Source: Sulfitobacter sp. HNIBRBA3233 (GTDB lineage Bacteria > Pseudomonadota > Alphaproteobacteria > Rhodobacterales > Rhodobacteraceae). From it: DNA of 64,000 bases. The notes below the pieces were generated by a model that was not told where the DNA came from, searched no databases, and was given only the letters and a program-made list of their open reading frames with translations. Of this stretch, positions 25,805 through 33,704 are shown one piece after another (the stretch's first letter is position 1; each line of letters opens with the position of its first letter). A program made the translations under genes and the position numbers. The stretch covers positions 62,001 to 126,000 of the forward strand of contig NZ_JBEFLP010000003.1 in assembly GCF_040149665.1 (NCBI RefSeq), given 5' to 3'.

Positions 25805-27178
25805 TCAGAGCCTTTCGGTTGTCGTTTCGGCAATCTCGCTGCCGAGGTTTTGATTCAGAAGCGCGCGCGCCTCGGCCAGACGCGAGAGCGCGGCGGTATC
25901 ATCCGCTTCGCTCTCGGCTGCTTCGGCGAGCCGGTCGTCAGAGAGGGGGTCAGTCGGGCGCCCATCCACAAGGACTTCGTAGTGCAGGTTCGGACCTGTC
26001 GCCGTACCAGTCGCGCCGACGCGGCCGATCACATCTCCCGCCGCAACGCGTTGGCCTTGTGCCAGGTCTTCCGGCACGGCGCTCAGATGCGCATAGCGCG
26101 TCATGGTGTCGGAGCCGTGGGCGATTTCGACCACTCGACCATAGCCGCCCCGCCAGCCGATGAAACTGACCCGCCCCGGTGCCGTCGATTGAACCGGTGT
26201 CCCGCGTGCCGCTGCGAAATCGACGCCGGTGTGCATCCGGACGTTGCCAAAGACCGGATGCGTGCGGCGTCCGAACACCGAGCTGAGGCGCGCACCCTCG
26301 ACCGGCTGTGCGAAGACGCGCAGCACCTCGCCATCGACGTAGATCGTCGCCTGACCGCTGCCGTCGTCCGGCCATACGATCTCGTAAAGCGAACCGCCGA
26401 TCTCCAGTGCGGCGAAGGCGAGTTCGGGCTGTCCGATCCTGTCCTCGCCGACCCGCGCCTCACGCCAGAGAAGCCTTAGTGTCTCGCCACCGGCCAACTC
26501 GCGGCGAAAATCCACGGTCCCACCCAGCATCTGCGCAAGGTCCACGGAAAAACGGGCGGGTATGCCGGCTTCGTCGAGTGCCGCGAAGATCGAGCTGTCG
26601 ATCACGGCTTTGCCGGCAAGGGTTACGATCTCCGGATCCGGAGCCACGACCTGCGTAGACAACTGCTCGCCGAAAACCACCTCGATCCGCACTCCGTCCT
26701 CGACGGCGAGTGAGACGGTGCGGGGGCTGCCGTCCACGGTCGAAGCGACAGTGACCGAGTGCCCCGGCCGCAGCCGTCGCAGATCGTATTCCGCGCCAAG
26801 CGCGAGGGCAACTTCGGCTCTGTCAGGTGCCGCAAGTCCAGCTTCGGACAGCAAGAAATCGAGCGTCTCGCCAGGTGCAATGTCGCGCGACCACGTCGAC
26901 AGCGGTGGCTCGATCGCCCTTACCGGCCTGTCGGCAAACGCGACCTGCAGAAGGGGTAGGGGGCCGAGGTCGGGTGCATCCTCTGCCCATGCCGTCGCGG
27001 GCAGCGTCACGAGGATTTCAACGTTTCTAGGGGCTTCAGGACCTTGGGGCATCCAGCTACCTGCCTTGGCAAGTTCCGGCGGCACGGGTTCTTTCGGCAT
27101 GAAATCAGAGATGGCGATAGCCGCTCCCAAAACCGTCCCCGCAATTGCGACACCCGCCGCCAAAGTTCTGAGCCTCAT
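25805..27178 (-). CDS. Periplasmic M23 (LytM) peptidase
   Basis: 457 residues: one N-terminal anchor helix, an OapA/LysM-like region (about 100-300) and a C-terminal M23 domain. The zinc motif is H-T-G-V-D-F, with H-L-S-A and N-L-H-Y-E-V completing the active site. These enzymes cleave peptidoglycan cross-bridges or activate amidases. The ATG at 27178 overlaps the SCO gene's stop by 4 bp. A wall hydrolase within a SCO/Dsb operon is unusual and may make room for envelope complexes. Confidence 0.85.
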   Translation of the reverse strand: MRLRTLAAGVAIAGTVLGAAIAISDFMPKEPVPPELAKAGSWMPQGPEAPRNVEILVTLPATAWAEDAPDLGPLPLLQVAFADRPVRAIEPPLSTWSRDIAPGETLDFLLSEAGLAAPDRAEVALALGAEYDLRRLRPGHSVTVASTVDGSPRTVSLAVEDGVRIEVVFGEQLSTQVVAPDPEIVTLAGKAVIDSSIFAALDEAGIPARFSVDLAQMLGGTVDFRRELAGGETLRLLWREARVGEDRIGQPELAFAALEIGGSLYEIVWPDDGSGQATIYVDGEVLRVFAQPVEGARLSSVFGRRTHPVFGNVRMHTGVDFAAARGTPVQSTAPGRVSFIGWRGGYGRVVEIAHGSDTMTRYAHLSAVPEDLAQGQRVAAGDVIGRVGATGTATGPNLHYEVLVDGRPTDPLSDDRLAEAAESEADDTAALSRLAEARALLNQNLGSEIAETTTERL

Positions 27179-27801
27179 GTCGCCCCCTCCATTTCTTCTG
27201 CCAGCGCGCGGCGAATTTTCGGCACCGCGAATTCTCTGGGTTCGTGATAGTCGATCATGGTGACGAACCGCCCAGAGGCTGCGAACAGGAAGACGCTCGC
27301 GGTGTGGTTCATCGTGTAATCGCCGCTTTCCGTCGGCACCCGCACGTAGGTGGCGCGGAAGCCGTCCGCGACGCGCGCGATCTGCTCCTCCGGTCCCGTC
27401 CAGCCACGTATCCCAGGATGGAAGTAGCCGACATATTCGGCCATCGCCTCTACAGTGTCGCGCTCGGGATCGACCGTGATGAAAACCACGTTCATTTCTT
27501 CGGCCTCGTCTCCCAGATCGTCGAGCCATCCCGAAATGTCCGAGAGCGTGGTCGGGCAGACATCGGGACAGTAGGTGAAGCCGAAGAACGCCATCGTCGG
27601 GCGACCGATCAGGGTTTCTGGCCCGACCGCGTTGCCCTCATGATCCGTCAGACGGAAATCCATCTCGGTCAGGGCCACAGGCCGCTGCCCGACAGGCTCG
27701 GCTCCACCGGGTCCATCGACCTGCCACCAACCGACGAAGAGCATCAGGGCGACCGCCCCGACACCAGCCGCGCCGTACCCCAGGATCGCCCGTCGCCGCA
27801 T
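27175..27801 (-). CDS. SCO-family copper chaperone / thiol-disulfide protein, copy 2 of the operon
   Basis: 208 residues: an N-terminal membrane anchor then a thioredoxin-fold SCO domain with Cu ligands C-P-D-V-C-P and a distal His in M-N-H-T-A-S. It would carry Cu(I) to the CuA site of cytochrome oxidase or act as a thiol reductase. The ATG at 27801 overlaps the PCu(A)C stop (ATGA), so the longer upstream frame is rejected. Confidence 0.88.
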   Translation of the reverse strand: MRRRAILGYGAAGVGAVALMLFVGWWQVDGPGGAEPVGQRPVALTEMDFRLTDHEGNAVGPETLIGRPTMAFFGFTYCPDVCPTTLSDISGWLDDLGDEAEEMNVVFITVDPERDTVEAMAEYVGYFHPGIRGWTGPEEQIARVADGFRATYVRVPTESGDYTMNHTASVFLFAASGRFVTMIDYHEPREFAVPKIRRALAEEMEGAT

Positions 27802-28268
27802 CAGTCCTCTGGCCCCCGCGCGGCGATTCCGAGGATCGGCACCTCGACCGTCACTTCGCCTCCGTCTTCGAAAAGCAGGGTCAGCGGAAAGGTGTCCCCT
27901 TCCGTCATCGGTTCTTGTAGCCGCATCAGCATTGCGTGCAGGCCCCCCGGCTCGAGCGCGACGCTCTCGCCCGGGGCGATCGCGATCTCCCCCGCCGGGC
28001 TCATGGAACTCACACCTTCGGCATTTGTCTTCGTCTCGTGAATTTCGGGCATCATCGCGAGCGGTGTTGTAAGGCCGATCAGCGTCACTGGCTCGTCGCC
28101 AGTGTTGCGGATCGTCATGTAAGCGGCCCCGGGACGGTTCATCCCGATGGAGGCGCGGGACCACGCGTTCTCGACGACAACATCCTCGGGTCCGGCCAGC
28201 GCGGGCGCTGAGAACCCTCCAAGGGTCAAAAGCGCCGCCAGTGTGCTGGTCAAAATATACTTTTTCAT
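27801..28268 (-). CDS. Periplasmic copper chaperone PCu(A)C
   Basis: 155 residues with a signal peptide (cleavage near A-L-A-G). The copper site pattern is M-M-P-E-I-H-E, then a Met, then G-G-L-H-A-M-L-M, the HxM arrangement of PCu(A)C. This protein delivers Cu(I) to SCO and cytochrome oxidase. It sits between DsbA and the second SCO, consistent with a joint role in CuA assembly. Confidence 0.9.
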   Translation of the reverse strand: MKKYILTSTLAALLTLGGFSAPALAGPEDVVVENAWSRASIGMNRPGAAYMTIRNTGDEPVTLIGLTTPLAMMPEIHETKTNAEGVSSMSPAGEIAIAPGESVALEPGGLHAMLMRLQEPMTEGDTFPLTLLFEDGGEVTVEVPILGIAARGPED

Positions 28269-28291
28269 CGTTCTGATCCTGCCCTTTCCAT

Positions 28292-28951
28292 TCAGCTTTG
28301 CGCGGCAGCGACTTCGGCAGCCACCAGACGACGCAATTCTGCCTCTCCGAATGGATCGAGCGGCATGCCGTTCACGAAGAATGTGGGCGTCTGGCGAATT
28401 CCCACGGTCTCGACGTCAGCACGATCCTGGTTCAGGATCGCCACGACATCGGGTGCCAGCATTTGCGTGCGCGCGGCCTCGGCATCGAGTCCGGCCGTGG
28501 CGGCGATCTGAAGGATCAGGCCAGGCGCCGGGGCACCGTGCGACGCCCATCTCGGCTGTTCCCGCAGAACGGCCTCGAGCACCGGCACGTAAACGTCCTG
28601 CATGCGCGCCGCCTCGAGCACGCGGATCGCTTCCTCGGATGCCTCGCCGTGGAAGGGCGTGTAGCGGATCACGACGCGGACAGCATCCCCATGCTCAGCC
28701 ATGATGTCCTTCACGATGGGATGAAAGGCGCGACAGGCCTCGCAGGCCGGATCGAAGAATTCGACGATCGTGACGGGCGCCTCCGCAGGCCCGAGGATGG
28801 GCGAGTAGGGGCGGATCATCGCGTCCGCAAGTTCCGGCACAACGGGCGCCGCTTCGGCCACCGGGCCGGGGCGGGTCGCAATCCAGGTGGCTCCACCGAA
28901 ACCGGCGACGCCGAGGGCGAGAACGGACAGGATCAGGCCGCGTCGGTTCAT
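28292..28951 (-). CDS. DsbA-family thiol-disulfide oxidoreductase
   Basis: 219 residues with one N-terminal anchor and a DsbA-type thioredoxin fold. The active site is C-E-A-C in F-D-P-A-C-E-A-C-R-A, and a cis-Pro motif is T-P-T-F-F-V-N-G. It oxidises or isomerises periplasmic thiols; the C-E-A-C dipeptide differs from the C-P-H-C of classical DsbA. Coupled to dsbB by a 4 bp overlap. Confidence 0.88.
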   Translation of the reverse strand: MNRRGLILSVLALGVAGFGGATWIATRPGPVAEAAPVVPELADAMIRPYSPILGPAEAPVTIVEFFDPACEACRAFHPIVKDIMAEHGDAVRVVIRYTPFHGEASEEAIRVLEAARMQDVYVPVLEAVLREQPRWASHGAPAPGLILQIAATAGLDAEAARTQMLAPDVVAILNQDRADVETVGIRQTPTFFVNGMPLDPFGEAELRRLVAAEVAAAQS

Positions 28952-29370
28952 GTTCGTGTGTCCTTCAGTGAAAGGGCCGACAGCGCCCCGATCAGCGCGA
29001 AGGCGGCGAGCGCCATCAGCGGGATAGGGATGCCGAAGACCAGTTGGTTGTCATCGGTGCAAGAGGGGCCAGTGGCCGTGCAGGGCTGGATGCGTTCGGG
29101 AACAAGACCGACGTACAGCCCCATGTGCCAGAGGGCGATTGCGCCGCCGCCAAGCGCCAATGCGATGCCGTAACGCCCCACGCGGCCGTCCCGACACCAA
29201 AGGCCCAGCCCGAGGATAATGGCCAAGGGGAACATGAAGGCGCGCTGGAACCAGCACAGCACACAGGGCGTCTGCCCCAGCACCTCGCCGATAAAAAGCA
29301 CGGCAAGTGAGGCAACGAGCGCGATGATCCACGCCAGCCCGAGGGCTGTTTCTCCGGACATACGGTTCAT
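28948..29370 (-). CDS. dsbB: Disulfide bond formation protein DsbB
   Basis: 140 residues, four membrane helices. The quinone-proximal pair is C-V-L-C in T-P-C-V-L-C-W-F-Q-R, and the periplasmic pair is P-C-T-A-T-G-P-S-C. It reoxidises DsbA with ubiquinone. It is adjacent to its probable partner in the same operon, which makes a dedicated DsbA/DsbB pair for the island proteins likely. Confidence 0.9.
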   Translation of the reverse strand: MNRMSGETALGLAWIIALVASLAVLFIGEVLGQTPCVLCWFQRAFMFPLAIILGLGLWCRDGRVGRYGIALALGGGAIALWHMGLYVGLVPERIQPCTATGPSCTDDNQLVFGIPIPLMALAAFALIGALSALSLKDTRT

Positions 29371-29375
29371 GTCGG

Positions 29376-29978
29376 TCAGATCCTCTCTTCCAGATCGGCG
29401 AGGATCTCTTCGGCGGAGGTGCCGTAGGGCCAGGAGTCGGCAAAGCCTGCCTCGGGGTCGAAGAGGAACAGATGCGACGTGTGGCCCATGGTGTACCCAT
29501 CCGGCGCTGCGGCCTCTTCGACGCGCTCAAAGAAGATTGGAAATGTCTCGGACGTGGCGGCGATCTGTTCCGGCGTGCCCGTCCGCCCGATGATGCCCGC
29601 ATCGAACAGCGGGACGTATTCGGCGAGTGCTGGGGGCGTGTCTCGTTCAGGGTCGATTGTTATGAAAATCGGCTGGACCTTGGCGGCATCGTCGCCCAGA
29701 CCGTCCATCACCGCCGCGACCTCAGATAGGGTCGTCGGGCAGACGTCGGGGCAGTTGGTAAACCCGAAAAAAACCAGCATCCAGCGCCCCGCAAAGTCCT
29801 CCTCGGTTTGAACCATACCCTGGTGGTCCGTCAGTTCGAACTCAGCGAAAAAAGGCGGCTCGGCGTCGGTTCGGGCGCTATCGGCACGATAATCGGACCA
29901 TAGCAAAAGCCATACGAAGGCAAGCGCTGCCACGCCTGCCAAAACCCAAAGAAACTTCTGTGCCGATCTAAGGGACAA
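29376..29978 (-). CDS. SCO-family copper chaperone, first gene of the ten-gene operon
   Basis: 200 residues: N-terminal anchor helix and SCO domain with F-T-N-C-P-D-V-C-P-T-T and Y-T-M-G-H-T-S-H. The TTG at 29978 was chosen because no ATG or GTG precedes the fold; AGG lies about 9 bp upstream and the predicted transcription start is near 30007. It shares the C-P-D-V-C-P-T-T-L block with the SCO at 27175, and the two may have arisen by duplication. Confidence 0.87.
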   Translation of the reverse strand: MSLRSAQKFLWVLAGVAALAFVWLLLWSDYRADSARTDAEPPFFAEFELTDHQGMVQTEEDFAGRWMLVFFGFTNCPDVCPTTLSEVAAVMDGLGDDAAKVQPIFITIDPERDTPPALAEYVPLFDAGIIGRTGTPEQIAATSETFPIFFERVEEAAAPDGYTMGHTSHLFLFDPEAGFADSWPYGTSAEEILADLEERI

Positions 29979-30013
29979 TCCTGTTCGCCTGTTTTTGATT
30001 CTTATTGCATGTG

Positions 30014-30044
30014 CGGATACATCCTCTAGCCGCTAGAGGTTCAA
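30014..30044 (-). promoter_or_regulatory. MerR-type promoter/operator of the ten-gene operon
   Basis: Read on the minus strand: -35 TTGAAC, a 19 bp spacer, -10 TATCCG. The spacer contains a perfect 7-3-7 dyad (CCTCTAG-N3-CTAGAGG, 30023-30039). The over-long 19 bp spacer with a central dyad is the mark of MerR-family activated promoters. The regulator gene lies 106 bp away on the other strand. Confidence 0.8.
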
Positions 30045-30149
30045 GAACGAAATCATGGTATAGCTTGAACTCACGCGTCTGTGAATCCGACACTTGTTTA
30101 TTCCGACGGCAAAACCTACACAAACTGTATCTTTTTCATGGAGGCGAAA

Positions 30150-30578
30150 ATGCTCACGATCGGTACTCTGTCAAAGAAGACTGGCACAAAAGTGCAGACC
30201 ATCCGGTACTACGAACAGATCGGACTCATGCCCGAACCTGGCAGGACCGAAGGCGGACAGAGGCGCTACGACAATGCACAGCTCGATCGACTGTCCTTCA
30301 TCCGCCACTCGCGGCAACTCGGTTTCTCGCTCGATGCGATCCGCGAGCTGCTCGACCTCAGCGACCATCCCAACCGGCCCTGCCACGAGGCCGATGCCAT
30401 CGCGCGTCGCCAGCTCAAACAGGTGGAGCAGCGCATGGCGCGCCTGAAGGCGCTGCGCACGGAACTGAAACGCATGGTTCACGAATGCAGCGGCGGGCGG
30501 ACGGGAGATTGCAAGGTGCTTGAGGTGTTGCGGGACCATTCGGAATGCTTGACCGAGCACGAGGAAATCGGGGTCTGA
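30150..30578 (+). CDS. MerR-family regulator of divalent-metal type (ZntR/CadR/PbrR-like)
   Basis: 142 residues. The helix-turn-helix is G-T-L-S-K-K-T-G-T-K-V-Q-T-I-R-Y-Y-E, followed by a long dimer helix and a C-terminal metal loop C113-S-G-G-R-T-G-D-C121. C78, at the position where CueR has Ser77 and ZntR has Cys79, predicts a divalent-metal sensor. The ATG at 30150 has GGAGG 5 bp upstream. It most likely activates the divergent ten-gene operon via the dyad at 30014-30044. Confidence 0.85.
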   Translation: MLTIGTLSKKTGTKVQTIRYYEQIGLMPEPGRTEGGQRRYDNAQLDRLSFIRHSRQLGFSLDAIRELLDLSDHPNRPCHEADAIARRQLKQVEQRMARLKALRTELKRMVHECSGGRTGDCKVLEVLRDHSECLTEHEEIGV

Positions 30579-30630
30579 AGGAATTCAGCCAACATTCCGG
30601 CTGGAACGCAGATCAGCCGCAGAAGTTAAT

Positions 30631-30644
30631 GTGTTGCACAACAC
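30631..30644. repeat. Palindrome GTGTTG-CA-CAACAC ahead of a CDF gene
   Basis: Perfect 6 bp arms with a 2 bp centre, 17 bp upstream of the start at 30661 and 53 bp after the MerR stop. It could be an operator or a small RNA hairpin; it is not a MerR-type promoter. Confidence 0.4.
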
Positions 30645-30660
30645 AAGCTGGAACCACAAA

Positions 30661-31260
30661 ATGGCCGCTAGACAAGATTCAATGGAGAGACGGACGCTTT
30701 GGATCGTTCTGGCGCTCAATATCGGTTTGGCCGTGGCGTTTTTCGCAACAGGCGCCTTCGGCGATTCAAGTGCTCTGATCGCCAACGGGCTCGATAACCT
30801 CTCCGACAGCTTCGTCTACGCGATCAGCCTTTTCGCTTTGTCCCGATCCGACAAATGGAAACGCGGGGCGGCGAACGTTTCCGGTGGGCTGCTGATCCTG
30901 TTCGCTGCAGGCATCCTCTACGATGCGTGGCGCCGCTACATCGGCGGGTCAGATCCGCTCGGGACGATCATGATCGCCATGGCCCTGATTGCGGCGGCCA
31001 TCAACGCAGTCTGCGTCTGGCTGCTCGCTAAGCTCAAAGATCCGGACGTCAACATCCGCGCGGCCAACACCTTCAGTTACAACGATTTCGCCGCGAACCT
31101 CGGAATCGTCGTGGCTGGCGGCCTCGTCGCCTGGCTGGGAACCAACTGGCCGGACCTCGTCGTCGGCGTGATTGTCGCCGGGATCGCGGCCTGGGGAGGT
31201 ATCGACATTCTGCGCGACGCACACGGCGAACACCACAAAGCAGTTCATACGGGCAAATAG
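30661..31260 (+). CDS. Short cation diffusion facilitator (CDF-type)
   Basis: 199 residues with five or six transmembrane helices and no C-terminal cytoplasmic domain, shorter than the usual 300. Metal-site residues appear as G-L-D-N-L-S-D-S and F-S-Y-N-D-F-A-A-N, replacing the H/D-x-x-x-D pairs of Zn CDFs with N/D. This suggests different metal preference. It follows the MerR gene by 82 bp on the same strand and ends in a His-rich tail (H-G-E-H-H-K-A-V-H). Confidence 0.8.
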   Translation: MAARQDSMERRTLWIVLALNIGLAVAFFATGAFGDSSALIANGLDNLSDSFVYAISLFALSRSDKWKRGAANVSGGLLILFAAGILYDAWRRYIGGSDPLGTIMIAMALIAAAINAVCVWLLAKLKDPDVNIRAANTFSYNDFAANLGIVVAGGLVAWLGTNWPDLVVGVIVAGIAAWGGIDILRDAHGEHHKAVHTGK

Positions 31261-31355
31261 TTGCGGGAGATTCTTTCTGAAAGAAAGGATTGAAGCTACA
31301 GTGACTATAGCAATTAGTCTTGTTCCAAGACGATTCGAGGAGCGACCCGTTGCAG

Positions 31356-32111
31356 ATGACCGACCCCCTACTTGTACCCACCAAACTACTGGATTTTGAT
31401 GCCGCGCCTCTTGCGCATCTAATTGAGAACCGCAGCTGGCGCGGCTTATCCGAATACGATCGGATCGGAGCTGCCTATGATTTCGTTCGGAATGAAATCG
31501 CGTTCGGATACAATCGAGCTGACGACATCCCCGCATCCGAAGTGCTTTCCGACGGCTACGGGCAGTGCAATACCAAAGGCACGCTCTTGATGGCGCTGCT
31601 GCGTGGTGTTGGCATTCGTTGCCGGTTGCATGGCTTCACGATCCACAAAGGCTTGCAGCGCGGTGTTGTCCCTGAGCTTGTGTATCCGCTTGCTCCGCAG
31701 GAAATTCTCCACTCATGGGTCGAGATCGAATTTCAAGGTGCCTGGATCAACCTTGAAGGCTTCATCCTGGATGACGCTTTCCTCAAAGTCCTGCAAACGT
31801 CTTTCTCGGACACGGACAGTCTCTGCGGTTATGGCGCGGGCACGGATTGCCTTGGCGCGCCTCCCGTCGCCTGGAACGGAGAAGATACCTACATTCAGAA
31901 AACCGGCATCGTGCAGGATTTCGGCGTGTTTGATACGCCGGACGCCTTCTATTTGTCCCATGAGCAATACTTTGGATGGCTGCGTGGTGCCCTTTACCGT
32001 CATATCATACGCCACTGGATGAATGCGCGCGTTCGTGGTTTCCGCAGCGACCGCCTCAAGACTGACCGACGCGCGACACACGCGCATGAGGAGCCTGCCA
32101 ATGCCACATGA
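31356..32111 (+). CDS. Transglutaminase-like cysteine-protease-fold protein
   Basis: 251 residues. The transglutaminase-core motifs are G-Y-G-Q-C-N-T-K-G (catalytic Cys about residue 69) and H-S-W-V-E-I-E-F-Q-G-A-W-I-N-L-E (His and Asp/Glu). No signal peptide is seen. Substrate unknown; such proteins often accompany small-molecule or peptide modification. The ATG at 31356 is tentative since the GAGGAG site is 14 bp upstream. It overlaps the next CDF gene by 11 bp, indicating coupling. Confidence 0.7.
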   Translation: MTDPLLVPTKLLDFDAAPLAHLIENRSWRGLSEYDRIGAAYDFVRNEIAFGYNRADDIPASEVLSDGYGQCNTKGTLLMALLRGVGIRCRLHGFTIHKGLQRGVVPELVYPLAPQEILHSWVEIEFQGAWINLEGFILDDAFLKVLQTSFSDTDSLCGYGAGTDCLGAPPVAWNGEDTYIQKTGIVQDFGVFDTPDAFYLSHEQYFGWLRGALYRHIIRHWMNARVRGFRSDRLKTDRRATHAHEEPANAT

Positions 32112-33057
32112 CCACGGGCACGCGCATATCGATCCGGATTCTGGCGATCGGCGGGTTGCCATCGCGATCTGGGCGAACGGGCTTCTTACCGTTGCGCAAA
32201 TCGTCGGGGGCATATTGTCGGGCAGCCTGGCACTGATCGCCGATGCGCTGCACAACTTTTCCGATATGGCCTCGCTTGTCATTGCCTTCGCCGCACGCAA
32301 GATCGCGCGCCGCCCAGCCGATGAGCGCATGACCTTCGGCTATGGTCGGGTCGAAATCGTCGCAGCCCTGGTTAACTACACCACCCTGATTTTGATCGGC
32401 TTCTACCTGATCTACGAAGGTGGCATGCGCATGATTGATCCACCCGAAGTCATGGGTTGGACCGTCGTCATTCTCGGTGGAATTGCGCTTGTGGTCGACA
32501 CGCTGACCGCAATGCTGACCTATTCGATGCAGAAGGGCAGCGTGAACATCCGCGCGCTTTTCCTGCATAACCTGTCGGACGCGCTTGCTTCGGTCGCGGT
32601 TATCGTCGCTGGGTCGCTGATCATCCTTTACGACATGCGTTGGGTCGATCCTGCCATCACCATCGGCATCGCGATCTACATCCTGTATCTGTCTTTCACT
32701 GAAATAGGCGGCCCAATCCGAACCCTGATGCTCGGGAGCCCGCCGGACATCGACAACGAGGCCGTCGTCGAAGCGATGCGGAAAGTCGAAGGCGTCGCCG
32801 ACGTCCACCACGTCCATCTCTGGCAAATGCAAGAGCACGAGGCTGCGCTCGACTGCCATGTCGTCGTGGCAGCCGAGGGGTGGTCGAAGATTGAAGAGAT
32901 CAAGAGCGCGATCAAGAAGCGGCTGAAGGGAGAATTCGGCATCAGCCATTCCAGCCTCGAATTCGAGCACGAGGATCGCGCTCATCAAAACGCCGATCTC
33001 TATGGTCACGGTAATTCGAGAGATGGGGAGGAAACTCATACTCACGAAAAAAGCTGA
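32101..33057 (+). CDS. Zn/Cd/Co cation diffusion facilitator (CzcD/ZitB type)
   Basis: 318 residues, six helices plus a C-terminal ferredoxin-like cytoplasmic domain. The metal sites are H-N-F-S-D in helix 2 and H-N-L-S-D in helix 5, the Zn2+ pattern. His-rich segments open (H-D-H-G-H-A-H) and close (E-T-H-T-H-E) the protein. It exchanges cytoplasmic Zn2+ for protons. The start at 32101 lies inside the end of the transglutaminase gene. Confidence 0.9.
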   Translation: MPHDHGHAHIDPDSGDRRVAIAIWANGLLTVAQIVGGILSGSLALIADALHNFSDMASLVIAFAARKIARRPADERMTFGYGRVEIVAALVNYTTLILIGFYLIYEGGMRMIDPPEVMGWTVVILGGIALVVDTLTAMLTYSMQKGSVNIRALFLHNLSDALASVAVIVAGSLIILYDMRWVDPAITIGIAIYILYLSFTEIGGPIRTLMLGSPPDIDNEAVVEAMRKVEGVADVHHVHLWQMQEHEAALDCHVVVAAEGWSKIEEIKSAIKKRLKGEFGISHSSLEFEHEDRAHQNADLYGHGNSRDGEETHTHEKS

Positions 33058-33222
33058 CCGAGCATGAGGACATCATTACCTCATTTGCGACGGCAAGTTG
33101 ACATCGACCAACGTCAAGTGGACTGATGAACCTTTGCATGAGCAACTGGCTGCGAAGGGCAGTAACGAAGGTCTGAGGCGGATACACTACAGGGGTATCA
33201 CGTCCAAGTTACAGAATGTCAC

Positions 33223-33253
33223 TTGACCTCCCCTTGCTGGAAGGTTGTAGCAG
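33223..33253 (+). promoter_or_regulatory. CueR-type promoter/operator A
   Basis: TTGACC, 19 bp spacer, then TAGCAG. The dyad ACCTCCC-N6-GGAAGGT (33226-33245) matches the CueR consensus ACCTTCC-N-GGAAGGT in all but one base. It drives the gene at 33261 and probably the multicopper-oxidase operon. Confidence 0.82.
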
Positions 33254-33260
33254 TAACTGT

Positions 33261-33614
33261 ATGACCTGCGTTTTTCGCCTTGTTTTGATTCTCATGCTGA
33301 CCTTCGGTGCAGTGACTGCGCCGGATATGTCGTCGGCCAGTATGTCAATCACGGCTATGGCGCAGATGGAACCCACCGAAAGCGCGGATGGCCGTTGCGG
33401 CGGGTGCGATCCCACCGGATTTGCTGAGGGCACTGCCTGTGAAGGTGGGTGTCCTGTTCCTTGCGGCTCCAGCGGTACTTCTGGCCTCCTTGCCAAGATG
33501 CCGTCAGCGCGGCTCACGAGGCCTTTTGGTACTGCCGTCCGGGGTGCCGAACCTCTGATCTCACTCGGCACGAATCCGTCGCTTGATCCATTCCCTCCCA
33601 AACTGCCTGTCTGA
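33261..33614 (+). CDS. Small Cys-rich exported protein, first gene of a CueR-controlled operon
   Basis: 117 residues. A hydrophobic signal segment (V-F-R-L-V-L-I-L-M-L-T-F) is followed by Met-rich sequence and a cluster of six cysteines (C-G-G-C then C-E-G-G-C-P-V-P-C). No family is recognised; Cys/Met content and the operator suggest periplasmic copper binding. The ATG at 33261 is immediately after the predicted transcription start, so the mRNA would be nearly leaderless. The longer frame from 33216 crosses the -35 box. Confidence 0.6.
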   Translation: MTCVFRLVLILMLTFGAVTAPDMSSASMSITAMAQMEPTESADGRCGGCDPTGFAEGTACEGGCPVPCGSSGTSGLLAKMPSARLTRPFGTAVRGAEPLISLGTNPSLDPFPPKLPV

Positions 33615-33624
33615 ACCTGAAACC

Positions 33625-33645
33625 GGCCTCGCCTGCTGCGAGGCC
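33625..33645 (+). terminator. Hairpin between the Cys-rich gene and the multicopper oxidase
   Basis: GGCCTCGC-CTGCT-GCGAGGCC, 8 bp perfect stem and 5 nt loop, followed by a weak T-containing stretch. It could attenuate or stabilise the transcript rather than fully terminate it. Confidence 0.5.
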
Positions 33646-33704
33646 TGATTGTTGCCTTGGCCGAAGCTGGCTGAGTGCGACCCTTTCAGATCAAGGCAGT
33701 TGCG

